NCBI GenBank assembly: GCA_002503595.1
Contig: DASC01000117.1
Location: forward strand, 1-9,083
DNA: 9,083 nucleotides
Source of the DNA: Candidatus Methanogaster sp. UBA203
Lineage (GTDB): Archaea > Halobacteriota > Methanosarcinia > Methanosarcinales > Methanogasteraceae
Reading direction: 5' to 3'
The notes beneath the pieces are model-generated. The model was given only the letters and a program-made list of their open reading frames with translations, did no database searches and had not been told where the DNA came from. Each line of letters starts with the position of its first letter. Position 1 is the stretch's first letter. Made by a program: the position numbers and the translations under genes. Positions 1 to 4,359 of this stretch are shown piece after piece.

Positions 1-10
1 TTTAAGTAAT
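1..10 (+). promoter_or_regulatory. possible TATA box for the first small membrane protein
   Basis: The window opens with TTTAAGTAAT. Its centre lies about 26 nt upstream of the ATG at 31, the distance expected if transcription starts at or next to that ATG (leaderless mRNA, common in archaea). No ribosome binding site precedes the ATG, which fits. The window edge hides any BRE element. Confidence 0.3.
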
Positions 11-30
11 AATGCACCGAAGTGGCGACT

Positions 31-357
31 ATGACGGAAATAAAAACAGAATACGATTGGACTGATTGGGTTTTTATAATATCTATGTTAATACTTCTAC
101 TATGGATTATAGGGAAGACCATAGGATTTATTCGGTCACCTGTATACATTGACATGATACCATATCTCTCGATCGTGTTTTCTGCCGGTGCACTGTTTCA
201 AAAGATCAGAGAAATGGGTAAAAACATCAAAGAAATAAAAATAGGTGCAAAAGATACCGAAACAAGTTTGCATACCATAGATATGCGGGTGATCAAACTT
301 GAAACAGTACTGGATAATATAGAAGTATCACTAAATGTACCATCCAACCAAAAATGA
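31..357 (+). CDS. small two-TM membrane protein with C-terminal coiled coil, unknown function
   Basis: I do not recognise a named family. The 108-residue product has two hydrophobic segments, about residues 12-33 and 39-56, then a charged helical stretch (about 57-98) with heptad-like spacing of I, L and V that looks like a coiled coil. The likely picture is a short hairpin in the membrane with a cytoplasmic helical tail that may pair with a partner. An in-frame GTG at 22 would add three residues. I prefer ATG 31 because there is no ribosome binding site for either and a TATA-like box sits about 26 nt before the ATG. The stop overlaps the next start as ATGA (354-357), so the two genes are probably translated together. 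Coding is well supported by the uninterrupted frame and this coupling; function is unknown. Confidence 0.65.
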   Translation: MTEIKTEYDWTDWVFIISMLILLLWIIGKTIGFIRSPVYIDMIPYLSIVFSAGALFQKIREMGKNIKEIKIGAKDTETSLHTIDMRVIKLETVLDNIEVSLNVPSNQK

Positions 358-491
358 AAGAAGACACCAGGACGGATTTAATTGTGGATGAAATGGATTT
401 AAGATTTGCAAATTTGGACATAATAGAGATCGGGCTTATCATAATGATAATTCTGGTTACGATAGTACTGATACTATCGTTTATAAAGTGA
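354..491 (+). CDS. 45-residue single-TM small protein, coupled to the upstream gene
   Basis: A short frame starts at an ATG overlapping the previous stop (ATGA at 354-357) and ends at TGA 489-491. The product is an acidic N-terminal stretch of about 21 residues (MKEDTRTDLIVDEMDLRFAN and on), then one strongly hydrophobic segment rich in I, L, V and M (about residues 22-44), ending in F-I-K. This is the composition of a tail-anchored or single-pass membrane peptide. The overlap and the clean soluble/hydrophobic division argue that it is real despite its length. It could assemble with the two-TM protein upstream. No function is assigned. A TATA-like box for the following toxin-antitoxin pair lies about 30 nt after its stop, so the two units are probably separate transcripts. 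Confidence 0.55.
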   Translation: MKEDTRTDLIVDEMDLRFANLDIIEIGLIIMIILVTIVLILSFIK

Positions 492-520
492 TGAAGATGA
501 AACTGAATTATCGATTTTCA

Positions 521-529
521 CTATAAAAT
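521..529 (+). promoter_or_regulatory. TATA box upstream of the BrnT/BrnA-like operon
   Basis: CTATAAAAT lies in an AT-rich spacer. Its centre is about 27 nt before position 552, which would start the transcript about 5 nt ahead of the TTG at 557. If so, the GAGG at 545-548 would not be in the mRNA and the toxin would be read nearly leaderless. Confidence 0.4.
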
Positions 530-556
530 TCGTAACACTCAAATGAGGACAATATC

Positions 557-847
557 TTGTGGTTGAAAGAGATACTCTGGATTGATAAGTTTGTATCCAA
601 AATAAAAGAAAAACACAACGTCACAGTGGAAGAGGTAGAAGAGGCTTTGCTTTCCGGGGCACTATTTCGCCGTGCACGTCGGGGCAGGGTCAAAGGGGAA
701 GATGTTTATGTCGCATATGGCAAAACCGATGCAGGACGTTACCTTTTTATAGTGTTCATCTATAAACCGTCTATGGTCGGACTTATCATTTCAGCAAGAG
801 ATATGACATCACAAGAACGGAGGTATTACAATGCAAAGAAAAATTAA
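557..847 (+). CDS. brnT: BrnT-like RNase toxin of a type II toxin-antitoxin pair
   Basis: The 96-residue product resembles BrnT/RelE-fold ribonuclease toxins. Visible family marks are a K-H-x-V-T-V-E-E-V-E-E stretch (about 18-29), a basic R-R-A-R-R-G-R block (38-44), strands YVAYGKTDAGRYLFIVFIY (51-69), and the C-terminal signature ISARDMTSQERRYY (79-92), the counterpart of the I-S-A-R-x-M-T-x-x-E-R-R motif. Length is normal for the family. The family is known to cleave mRNA and to be neutralised by a BrnA antitoxin encoded just downstream. That order is kept here: the antitoxin start overlaps this gene by 17 nt. The start is TTG 557, with GAGG 8 nt upstream; a second TTG at 563 is possible. 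The weak start may keep toxin output low. Family assignment is by motif only. Confidence 0.72.
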   Translation: MWLKEILWIDKFVSKIKEKHNVTVEEVEEALLSGALFRRARRGRVKGEDVYVAYGKTDAGRYLFIVFIYKPSMVGLIISARDMTSQERRYYNAKKN

Positions 848-1094
848 ACAGATCCCTGAAGAATTCAAAACATACGAAGAAGCTGCTGAGTTCTGGGATA
901 CACACGACAGCACCGAGTACGAGGATGTATTGGAAGAAGTTGAAATGCATGTGGATATTCAAAAGAGACATTATCTGATAGAACTGGATAAGAATACCGC
1001 ACAATTACTTCAGGAAAGTGCCCTAAAAAAAGGCGTCCCTCCAGGTTATCTTGCAAGTGGAATACTTGAGAAACGACTTATCGAAGCGGTATAA
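831..1094 (+). CDS. brnA: BrnA/CopG-type ribbon-helix-helix antitoxin
   Basis: The 87-residue product has the two-part form of antitoxins that pair with BrnT-like toxins. The N-terminal segment contains I-P-E-E-F-K and then E-E-A-A-E-F-W-D-T-H-D-S-T-E-Y (16-30), a stretch typical of this group. The C-terminal part HYLIELDKNTAQLLQESALK (47-66) followed by a helix ending E-K-R-L looks like a strand-helix-helix (CopG) DNA-binding fold. Such proteins bind the toxin with one region and autorepress the operon with the other. A strong GGAGGT (819-824) lies 6 nt before the ATG, in contrast to the poor TTG start of the toxin, so the antitoxin should be translated in excess. The 17-nt overlap with the toxin gene ties the two together. 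No obvious operator palindrome was seen near the TATA box. Confidence 0.72.
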   Translation: MQRKIKQIPEEFKTYEEAAEFWDTHDSTEYEDVLEEVEMHVDIQKRHYLIELDKNTAQLLQESALKKGVPPGYLASGILEKRLIEAV

Positions 1095-1145
1095 CACTGC
1101 AGCGGGTCTGGTTTACCCCCTCATATTCGTTATTATACATCAACT

Positions 1146-1349
1146 GTGATAATTAAGGCAATTAAAGTCCACACAGATGTATATCCGTCCATCGAGATGA
1201 CCATCACCGGCGTCGCACCACCAAAGCATGGAGATGCCCATGCAGCAGTGGAACCGACCAAGAAGCCATGCGTACCAGGCTTTGAGGCGGTATTCGCAAT
1301 CGCCGGACTGCTCGCAGTCGCATACCTTGTGCTGAGACAGCGAGAGTGA
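1146..1349 (+). pseudogene. 3' remnant of a PGF-CTERM surface-protein gene
   Basis: Only the C-terminal end of a larger exported protein remains. From the GTG at 1146 there are 67 residues: a strand region with I-E-M-T-I-T-G-V (16-23), a short linker, P-G-F (44-46), a hydrophobic segment (47-63) and a basic end R-Q-R-E. This is the tripartite PGF-CTERM sorting signal, which archaeosortase A processes on S-layer-type glycoproteins. There is no signal peptide and no ectodomain, and the frame stays open only back to 1095, right after the antitoxin stop, so the gene has lost its 5' part. No ribosome binding site precedes the GTG. A second, more decayed copy of the same 3' end lies at 3330-3416. 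Expression of the fragment seems unlikely. Confidence 0.65.
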
Positions 1350-1380
1350 GTGAGACCCTGTGAAGGGAGAGATCCTCCCT
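1338..1380 (+). repeat. 43-bp perfect repeat, copy 1 (stop codon plus terminator)
   Basis: This stretch is identical over 43 bases to 3405-3447. It begins in the last codons of the PGF-CTERM fragment (Q-R-E-stop), passes through a GTGA-rich stretch, and ends with the terminator stem-loop. Similarity to copy 2 continues upstream at lower identity through the coding remnant, so this is a duplicated gene end and not a free-standing mobile repeat. Confidence 0.85.
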
Positions 1381-1398
1381 TCTATCTTTTCTTTTTTT
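1362..1398 (+). terminator. stem-loop with T-rich tail after the PGF-CTERM remnant
   Basis: GAAGGGAG (1362-1369) pairs with CTCCCTTC (1375-1382) around the loop AGATC, giving a perfect 8-bp stem. It is followed by a T-rich tract ending in seven T residues (about 1384-1398). In archaea the T-rich tract itself is the main termination signal. It would isolate the next unit (start 1440) from upstream transcription. Confidence 0.6.
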
Positions 1399-1426
1399 GC
1401 AAAGGTTAATTAGCCTGTGAAGACAA

Positions 1427-1432
1427 GAGGAG
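1427..1432 (+). promoter_or_regulatory. ribosome binding site GAGGAG fixing the start at 1440
   Basis: GAGGAG lies 7 nt before the ATG at 1440. It shows that the short frame starting there is a genuine translation start, although that frame stops early because of a frameshift near 1500. Confidence 0.5.
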
Positions 1433-1439
1433 TGTTGCA

Positions 1440-1672
1440 ATGGCAGCAGTTATTCGCGGCGATGTTAAAATCTTGGCAAAGTCTGTAGTTGATGTGGCAT
1501 TTACAAATACCAGCCAGAGACCGTCAAAGATGCAGTTTGGCAGATTGCTTTCAGATATGCTATAAAAGCAGGGACTCTTAAAGAGGTAAGGGCGATTACA
1601 TGGAAAGCAAGCAAAAAGTCAGAAGAACGTTTATCTCAAGTCGTTAGAAATATGCGGGAAGAAGCTATATGA
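1440..1672 (+). pseudogene. frameshifted small gene ahead of the DUF104/PIN pair, unknown family
   Basis: Two frames fit together as one gene. From the ATG at 1440, with GAGGAG 7 nt upstream, 21 codons read MAAVIRGDVKILAKSVVDVA-F. The good protein-like sequence then continues one base back, starting at TAC 1502: Y-K-Y-Q-P-E-T-V-K-D-A-V-W-Q-I-A-F and on to M-R-E-E-A-I, ending at TGA 1670-1672. Loss of one T from the T run at 1500-1502 would explain the break. Without a shift the ATG frame ends at 1565. The restored product is about 77 residues, helical and basic, without membrane segments. Its stop overlaps the antitoxin start as ATGA (1669-1672), so it belongs to the same operon. Alternatives are a sequencing error in the T run or a -1 ribosomal frameshift, though no classical slippery heptamer is present. 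I do not recognise the family. Confidence 0.6.
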
Positions 1673-1890
1673 TAGAAACAATAGTAGCGGTTTATGAGGA
1701 TGGCATATTCAAGCCTCTCCAGGAGATAGCCCTCCCTGAGCACAAACGTATGTATTTAGTAGTTATACCAGAAGAGGACGAGAAATTATTGCAATTACAG
1801 AAAAAGGAATTATCGAGCATAATTGGTATTGGAAAGAGTGGTATCAGTGATGTTTCATGCAGACATGATCAATACATCTATGAGGGCTGA
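1669..1890 (+). CDS. DUF104-type (AF2212-like) antitoxin
   Basis: The 73-residue product begins M-I-E-T-I-V-A-V-Y-E-D-G-I-F-K-P-L and continues with L-P-E-H and Y-L-V-V-I-P, the hallmark of the DUF104 / AF2212-like fold, a small AbrB-like swapped-hairpin protein. The C-terminal tail G-I-S-D-V-S-C-R-H-D-Q-Y-I-Y matches the S-G-x-x-D-x-S-x-x-H-D-x-Y-x-Y tail seen in many VapB-like antitoxins that mask a PIN toxin. Its start overlaps the preceding frameshifted gene by 4 nt, and a PIN-domain gene follows after 6 nt, the usual antitoxin-toxin order. Such proteins normally bind the toxin and repress their own promoter. No promoter is visible directly upstream, so transcription probably comes from before 1440. 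Confidence 0.75.
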   Translation: MIETIVAVYEDGIFKPLQEIALPEHKRMYLVVIPEEDEKLLQLQKKELSSIIGIGKSGISDVSCRHDQYIYEG

Positions 1891-1896
1891 TAAAAC

Positions 1897-2304
1897 TTGC
1901 CTTACATATTCGTTGATACCGGTGCCTGGTATGCACTTTTGGATGAAGATGATGCCAACCATCATGCTGCGGTGAGGTTTAAAGACTCATTGGTCCATCC
2001 GTTGGTGACCAGCAACTACATCGCAGATGAGGTAATAACCCTTGTCAGAAGCCGTCTGGGCCATAACGTAGCTGTCAAGATCGGGCAAAAACTATGGGAT
2101 GAATCCATTGCTAACCTCATCCGTGTGACGCCACGAGATGAGATAAAGGCATGGGAGATATTTGTGAAGTATCAGGATAAGGCATTTAGCTTTACTGACT
2201 GTACAAGCTTTACTTTGATGGAACGAGTGGAGGTGACAGAGGTATTTGCATTTGATGAGCATTTCAAGCAATATGGAAGCTTCATTGTATTACCGTTTGA
2301 ATAG
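1897..2304 (+). CDS. vapC: PIN-domain ribonuclease toxin (VapC-type)
   Basis: This is a complete 135-residue PIN domain. The metal-binding acidic residues are in the expected places: D7 in I-F-V-D-T-G-A-W-Y-A-L, E45 in Y-I-A-D-E-V, D101 in F-S-F-T-D-C-T-S-F, and D120 in A-F-D-E-H-F. The F-S-F-T-D segment and the final F-D-E-H-F are typical of VapC toxins, Mg-dependent RNases that cut tRNA or rRNA. The upstream DUF104 gene is the presumed antitoxin. The start is TTG 1897, placing D7 at the normal distance from the N-terminus; GAGG at 1882-1885, inside the end of the antitoxin gene, could serve as the binding site. All acidic residues are kept, so the toxin looks active even though the first gene of the unit is broken. 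Confidence 0.85.
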   Translation: MPYIFVDTGAWYALLDEDDANHHAAVRFKDSLVHPLVTSNYIADEVITLVRSRLGHNVAVKIGQKLWDESIANLIRVTPRDEIKAWEIFVKYQDKAFSFTDCTSFTLMERVEVTEVFAFDEHFKQYGSFIVLPFE

Positions 2305-2347
2305 GAAGTTCAAAGTGAGGGGAGTGATAAAAAAGGTGAATTAATAT

Positions 2348-2581
2348 ATGAAACCAATAAAAATAATATACGATGAAACTGGAAATACACTTTATGTGCG
2401 ATTCAGTGATAAAAGAGAAGCATATTGCACAGAAATCGATGGTGGGAGGGATATTAGCCTCTCCAAAGCAGAAGACGGGTCTGTGATCGGATTTGAAATT
2501 CTCAATTATCTCCCAAAAGATACTAAAATAGGACTGAATCGCATTCCAATAGAATCTAAAATAATAAGAGCATTATCCTGA
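2348..2581 (+). CDS. DUF2283 family protein
   Basis: The 77-residue product has the DUF2283 pattern: I-I-Y-D-E-T-G-N-T-L-Y-V-R-F near the N-terminus (residues 7-20), a middle strand E-I-D-G-G-R-D-I-S-L-S, and V-I-G-F-E-I-L-N (46-53). The family consists of small all-beta proteins, common in archaea and cyanobacteria, often found alone or near toxin-antitoxin genes; the biochemical role is not established. AGGTGA (2334-2339) lies 8 nt before the ATG and supports this start. It follows the PIN toxin by 43 nt on the same strand and could share its transcript. A second, more typical DUF2283 gene lies at about 2997-3293. Confidence 0.7.
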   Translation: MKPIKIIYDETGNTLYVRFSDKREAYCTEIDGGRDISLSKAEDGSVIGFEILNYLPKDTKIGLNRIPIESKIIRALS

Positions 2582-2706
2582 TTTTGTCCAAGAAGGCAAT
2601 TGGGAGGAGTTGATAGCAATAAAATGCTATAGAAAAACACCATTAATTTCTAAATATTCATCACATTATATTTCACAGCCAAACTGGCAAAATGGAGGCA
2701 GCTAAT

Positions 2707-2838
2707 ATGGCATCGATAAAAAAATTTAGACTCTCTGGTATCTTCCGTGACAGTGAACCCGAGCTCTATCAGATTAACCATCTATTCAGCCGCTCGATAT
2801 CGGTTTTGCAGAGTTCTTCCGGTCAGTTGAAAATATAA
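2707..2838 (+). CDS. 43-residue small ORF, unknown, possibly a gene remnant
   Basis: An ATG at 2707 is preceded at 8 nt by GGAGG (2694-2698), one of the better ribosome binding sites in this region, and opens a frame of 43 codons beginning M-A-S-I-K-K-F-R-L-S-G-I-F-R-D and ending at TAA 2836. The product is basic and soluble and matches nothing I recognise. Its stop is immediately followed by the palindromic repeat at 2841-2913. It may be a real short gene or the 5' end of a gene cut when that repeat arrived. The rest of 2582-2996 holds only a 6-bp stem-loop (2613-2630, ATAGCA / TGCTAT) and the repeat. Confidence 0.3.
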   Translation: MASIKKFRLSGIFRDSEPELYQINHLFSRSISVLQSSSGQLKI

Positions 2839-2840
2839 TG

Positions 2841-2913
2841 AACCGCTGATAAACGCAGATGAACGCGGATTTGTTAATCGGGTATCTGCGTTTATCTGCG
2901 TGCATCTGCGGTT
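2841..2913. repeat. palindromic intergenic repeat, 10-nt units (CGCAGAT class)
   Basis: Arms 2841-2870 and 2884-2913 are imperfect reverse complements (about 25 of 30 positions) around a 13-nt loop. Each arm is three 10-nt units: AACCGCTGAT, AAACGCAGAT, GAACGCGGAT on the left and the T-C-T-G-C-G counterparts on the right. Transcribed, it would give a long hairpin. It lies between a small ORF and a DUF2283 gene and does not interrupt either. Confidence 0.7.
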
Positions 2914-2996
2914 AATAGAATTGAAAGAAGTCATAGTAACCAGAAAGTAATAAAATCACTAATATCGAGGGATATTCCTTATTTACTTGATTTATC

Positions 2997-3293
2997 ATGG
3001 AGATCGATTTCACGGGAATTACCAAAGAACCAAAATTTATTTCAAAAGAAAAAAACATGGAATGGGATTATGATGGTGAAGCTGACGTTTTATACATAAG
3101 TTTTGGAGCACCGAGACCAGCCATTGGTGTGGATATGGGCAATGGTGTTATCATGCGGTACGATGAAGAACAGGACGAGATCGTGGGCATTACTATCATC
3201 GGGGTGAGAACATCAGCAAGGTACCGGCGAGGAGGTACCGGATATACAGAGAAAATCACAACCACCAAACCGCCCCGGATCGCAACTGTTTGA
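2997..3293 (+). CDS. DUF2283 family protein with C-terminal extension
   Basis: The DUF2283 core is clear: W-D-Y-D-G-E-A-D-V-L-Y-I-S-F-G (residues 23-37), P-R-P-A-I-G-V-D-M-G-N-G-V-I-M-R-Y-D (39-56) and I-V-G-I-T-I-I-G-V-R (62-71). About 27 residues follow, basic and Thr/Pro-rich, beyond the usual end of the domain. The frame opens at ATG 2997, but the core begins right after an in-frame ATG at 3057 (M21), and neither has a ribosome binding site. The family is usually compact, so 3057 is a realistic alternative start. The role of the family is unknown. The tail runs up to a decayed PGF-CTERM gene end and may be partly read-through of inserted DNA. Confidence 0.68.
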   Translation: MEIDFTGITKEPKFISKEKNMEWDYDGEADVLYISFGAPRPAIGVDMGNGVIMRYDEEQDEIVGITIIGVRTSARYRRGGTGYTEKITTTKPPRIATV

Positions 3294-3329
3294 TTTCGAG
3301 AGACTGGATAGGGGGGAAACCCCTGCCGC

Positions 3330-3416
3330 AACCGAGAAGAATGCTGCAAGCTGGTAGTGTTCGCCATTGTCAGACCGCTTGTAATTGTATATCTATTGCT
3401 CCGGCAGCGAGAGTGA
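3330..3416 (+). pseudogene. second, decayed PGF-CTERM gene end
   Basis: In the frame ending at TGA 3414-3416 the sequence reads V-F-A-I-V-R-P-L-V-I-V-Y-L-L-L-R-Q-R-E. This aligns with V-F-A-I-A-G-L-L-A-V-A-Y-L-V-L-R-Q-R-E of the fragment at 1146-1349. Upstream, AACCG-AGAAG-ATGC still aligns with the first copy after small deletions, but the P-G-F is gone and the membrane segment now carries R and P. Nothing of an ectodomain or signal peptide remains. This is a paralogous gene end that has degenerated, while the stop and terminator after it are unchanged. Confidence 0.6.
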
Positions 3417-3447
3417 GTGAGACCCTGTGAAGGGAGAGATCCTCCCT
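3405..3447 (+). repeat. 43-bp perfect repeat, copy 2
   Basis: This copy is identical to 1338-1380. It includes the Q-R-E codons, the stop at 3414-3416 and the terminator stem-loop. The coding sequence just upstream has diverged much more than this segment. Confidence 0.85.
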
Positions 3448-3464
3448 CCTCTGTTTCTTTTTTT
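3431..3464 (+). terminator. stem-loop with T-rich tail, copy 2
   Basis: AGGGAG (3431-3436) pairs with CTCCCT (3442-3447) around AGATC, and a T-rich tract with a run of seven T residues follows (3458-3464). The outer two base pairs of copy 1 are not both kept (A opposite C), so the stem is 6 bp here. It may end transcription of the DUF2283 gene. Confidence 0.55.
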
Positions 3465-3578
3465 ATATTTATGCGATGAACATCTATACTTCGCACCGCC
3501 ACAAATTGAGCTTTTTTGATGGTCGGTTGGATGACAACAACATGAAGGACGTGACGACAGAGATGATCCCCTTCGCGT

Positions 3579-3645
3579 CTCTGCGCCCTTGCGCCTTCGC
3601 GTTTAAATCGGGAACGCAAAGACGCGAAGACGCGAGGGCGCAAAG
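3579..3645. repeat. palindromic intergenic repeat, 8-nt units (CGCGAAGA class)
   Basis: Arms 3579-3602 and 3622-3645 are reverse complements at 21 of 24 positions, around a 19-nt centre. The DNA from 3571 runs in 8-nt units (CTTCGCGT, CTCTGCGC, CCTTGCGC, CTTCGCGT) and the opposite arm in matching AAGACGCG-type units. It shares no sequence with the repeat at 2841-2913 but has the same design. The 445-nt stretch 3294-3738 holds only this repeat, the decayed PGF-CTERM end with its terminator, and a TATA box. Confidence 0.7.
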
Positions 3646-3699
3646 AACGAAAATCGCAGTTTATGCCGTGTGCCCGAGTATAACTCAATGAGAAGAACG

Positions 3700-3709
3700 T
3701 TTATAACTA
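3700..3709 (+). promoter_or_regulatory. TATA box for the antitoxin-like gene
   Basis: TTTATAACTA is centred about 27 nt before 3732, which would give a transcript starting about 7 nt ahead of the ATG at 3739. This supports 3739 over upstream in-frame GTG 3670 and ATG 3688, which lie before or at the box. Confidence 0.4.
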
Positions 3710-3738
3710 CGCATACCAAAAAAGAACTGGTGATACTG

Positions 3739-4164
3739 ATGCCTATTGCAGTAAATTTACCCTCCAAATTCAAGACGGTGTACACCAATATCCTTAAAAC
3801 AACGCCGAGAGAAGGTACAATTAAATTAATCACCAATGAGCTAAAAAGACAGCTACTAGAATATAAGTTAATTGAAAAAAAACTTGATAAAAAATATGGC
3901 ATGAGTTTTGAGGAATTCAAAAGAAATGAAGTAGTTAAAAGAGAAAATTATTCGTTTGAGGTCGAAGGGGACTATTGCGATTGGGAACTGGCAATCGATG
4001 GAATTACGACAATCAAAAAAGAGATTCAAAACATAGAGAAATATATTTCATATTGGTTCTGGTGCAGAGCGAATCATGCTGTTGGAAAACCATCCAAAAA
4101 ACAATACAACCTGATGCGGGGGGTGGGATTCGAACCCACGAACTCCTGCGAGACTAGGCCCTGA
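3739..4164 (+). CDS. antitoxin-like helical protein whose frame runs into tRNA-Leu
   Basis: About the first 105 residues look like a real protein. A helical N-terminal half (F-K-T-V-Y-T-N-I-L to L-K-R-Q-L-L-E-Y-K-L) leads to K-K-Y-G-M-S-F-E-E-F-K-R (51-62), then Y-S-F-E-V-E-G-D-Y-C-D-W-E-L-A-I-D-G-I (71-89) and a final helix to about residue 104. From memory this K-Y-G-M-x-F-E-E-F / D-x-x-D-W-E pattern occurs in small proteins next to toxin genes, so an antitoxin role is possible, but no partner toxin is adjacent. The start at ATG 3739 is chosen because GGTGA (3729-3733) lies 5 nt before it. After residue 107 the sequence stops looking like protein. Residues 126-141 are the antisense of tRNA-Leu (G-V-G-F-E-P-T), and the stop at 4162 lies inside the tRNA gene. 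The natural stop was probably lost. Confidence 0.5.
   Translation: MPIAVNLPSKFKTVYTNILKTTPREGTIKLITNELKRQLLEYKLIEKKLDKKYGMSFEEFKRNEVVKRENYSFEVEGDYCDWELAIDGITTIKKEIQNIEKYISYWFWCRANHAVGKPSKKQYNLMRGVGFEPTNSCETRP
4096..4101 (-). terminator. possible T-run terminator of the tRNA transcript
   Basis: On the minus strand a run of six T residues lies 14 nt past the 3' end of tRNA-Leu. A short T run of this kind is a plausible archaeal termination signal. There is no hairpin. Confidence 0.35.
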
Positions 4165-4199
4165 ACCTAGCGCCTTTGACCTGGCTGGGCAACCCCCGC
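4115..4199 (-). tRNA. tRNA-Leu (anticodon CAG)
   Basis: On the minus strand the sequence folds as a class II tRNA. The acceptor GCGGGGG pairs with CCCCCGC and has discriminator A at 4115. There is a D arm with GCC/GGC; an anticodon stem CTAGG/CCTAG with loop TTCAGGG, giving CAG; an extra arm CTC-GCAG-GAG; and a T stem GTGGG/CCCAC with TTCGAAT. The long variable arm and A73 are leucine features. CCA is not encoded. It lies 17 nt downstream of tRNA-Ala on the same strand and is probably co-transcribed. The gene is 85 nt and shows no intron. The antisense strand is open in one frame and gives the false peptide tail on the gene at 3739-4164. Confidence 0.93.
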
Positions 4200-4216
4200 T
4201 GGGGTGAACGCGTGAA

Positions 4217-4288
4217 TGGACCGATCGGGATTCGAACCCGAGGCCTCTTCCATGCCAAGGAAGCAATCTACCCCTGATCTATCGGCCC
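4217..4288 (-). tRNA. tRNA-Ala (anticodon GGC)
   Basis: On the minus strand the acceptor GGGCCGA pairs with TCGGTCC, and the third pair is G-U, the G3:U70 identity mark read by alanyl-tRNA synthetase. Discriminator A follows. The D arm is GATC/GATT; the anticodon stem CTTCC/GGAAG carries loop TTGGCAT, so the anticodon is GGC; the T stem is TCGGG/CCCGA with TTCGAAT. Length is 72 nt with no CCA and no intron. It is the first gene of a two-tRNA unit with tRNA-Leu. Confidence 0.93.
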
Positions 4289-4322
4289 TATCACGATGCA
4301 CTGCTGGTATTGGCGGGAGGTG

Positions 4323-4335
4323 GTTATCAATATTG
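4323..4335. promoter_or_regulatory. AT-rich promoter element between the tRNA pair and the candidate RNA
   Basis: TTATCAATATTG is the only AT-rich patch in a GC-rich stretch. On the minus strand it would place a start near 4303, giving a leader of about 15 nt before tRNA-Ala. On the plus strand it would place a start near 4356-4360, exactly where the long helix of the candidate structured RNA begins. It may serve both directions. Confidence 0.35.
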
Positions 4336-4359
4336 TGGTGAACCGGAATTCCGGATGTT

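Noticed and set aside
2610..2705. 31-codon frame from TTG 2610 with GGAGG upstream
   Set aside because: The TTG abuts the purine-rich motif with no spacing, the product has no protein-like pattern, and it ends inside the leader of the better small ORF at 2707.
1338..3447. the 43-bp repeats as ends of an insertion sequence
   Set aside because: They are direct, not inverted. No transposase lies between them, and homology continues into the gene remnants, so a duplicated gene end explains them.
3068..3688. 206-codon minus-strand frame over the second DUF2283 gene and the palindromic repeat
   Set aside because: It reads antisense through a DUF2283 gene, a decayed gene end, a terminator and a repeat, and the product is Arg-rich without pattern.
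3975..4157. plus-strand frame ending in G-G-I-R-T-H-E-L-L
   Set aside because: This is the classic false protein made by translating a tRNA gene in antisense.
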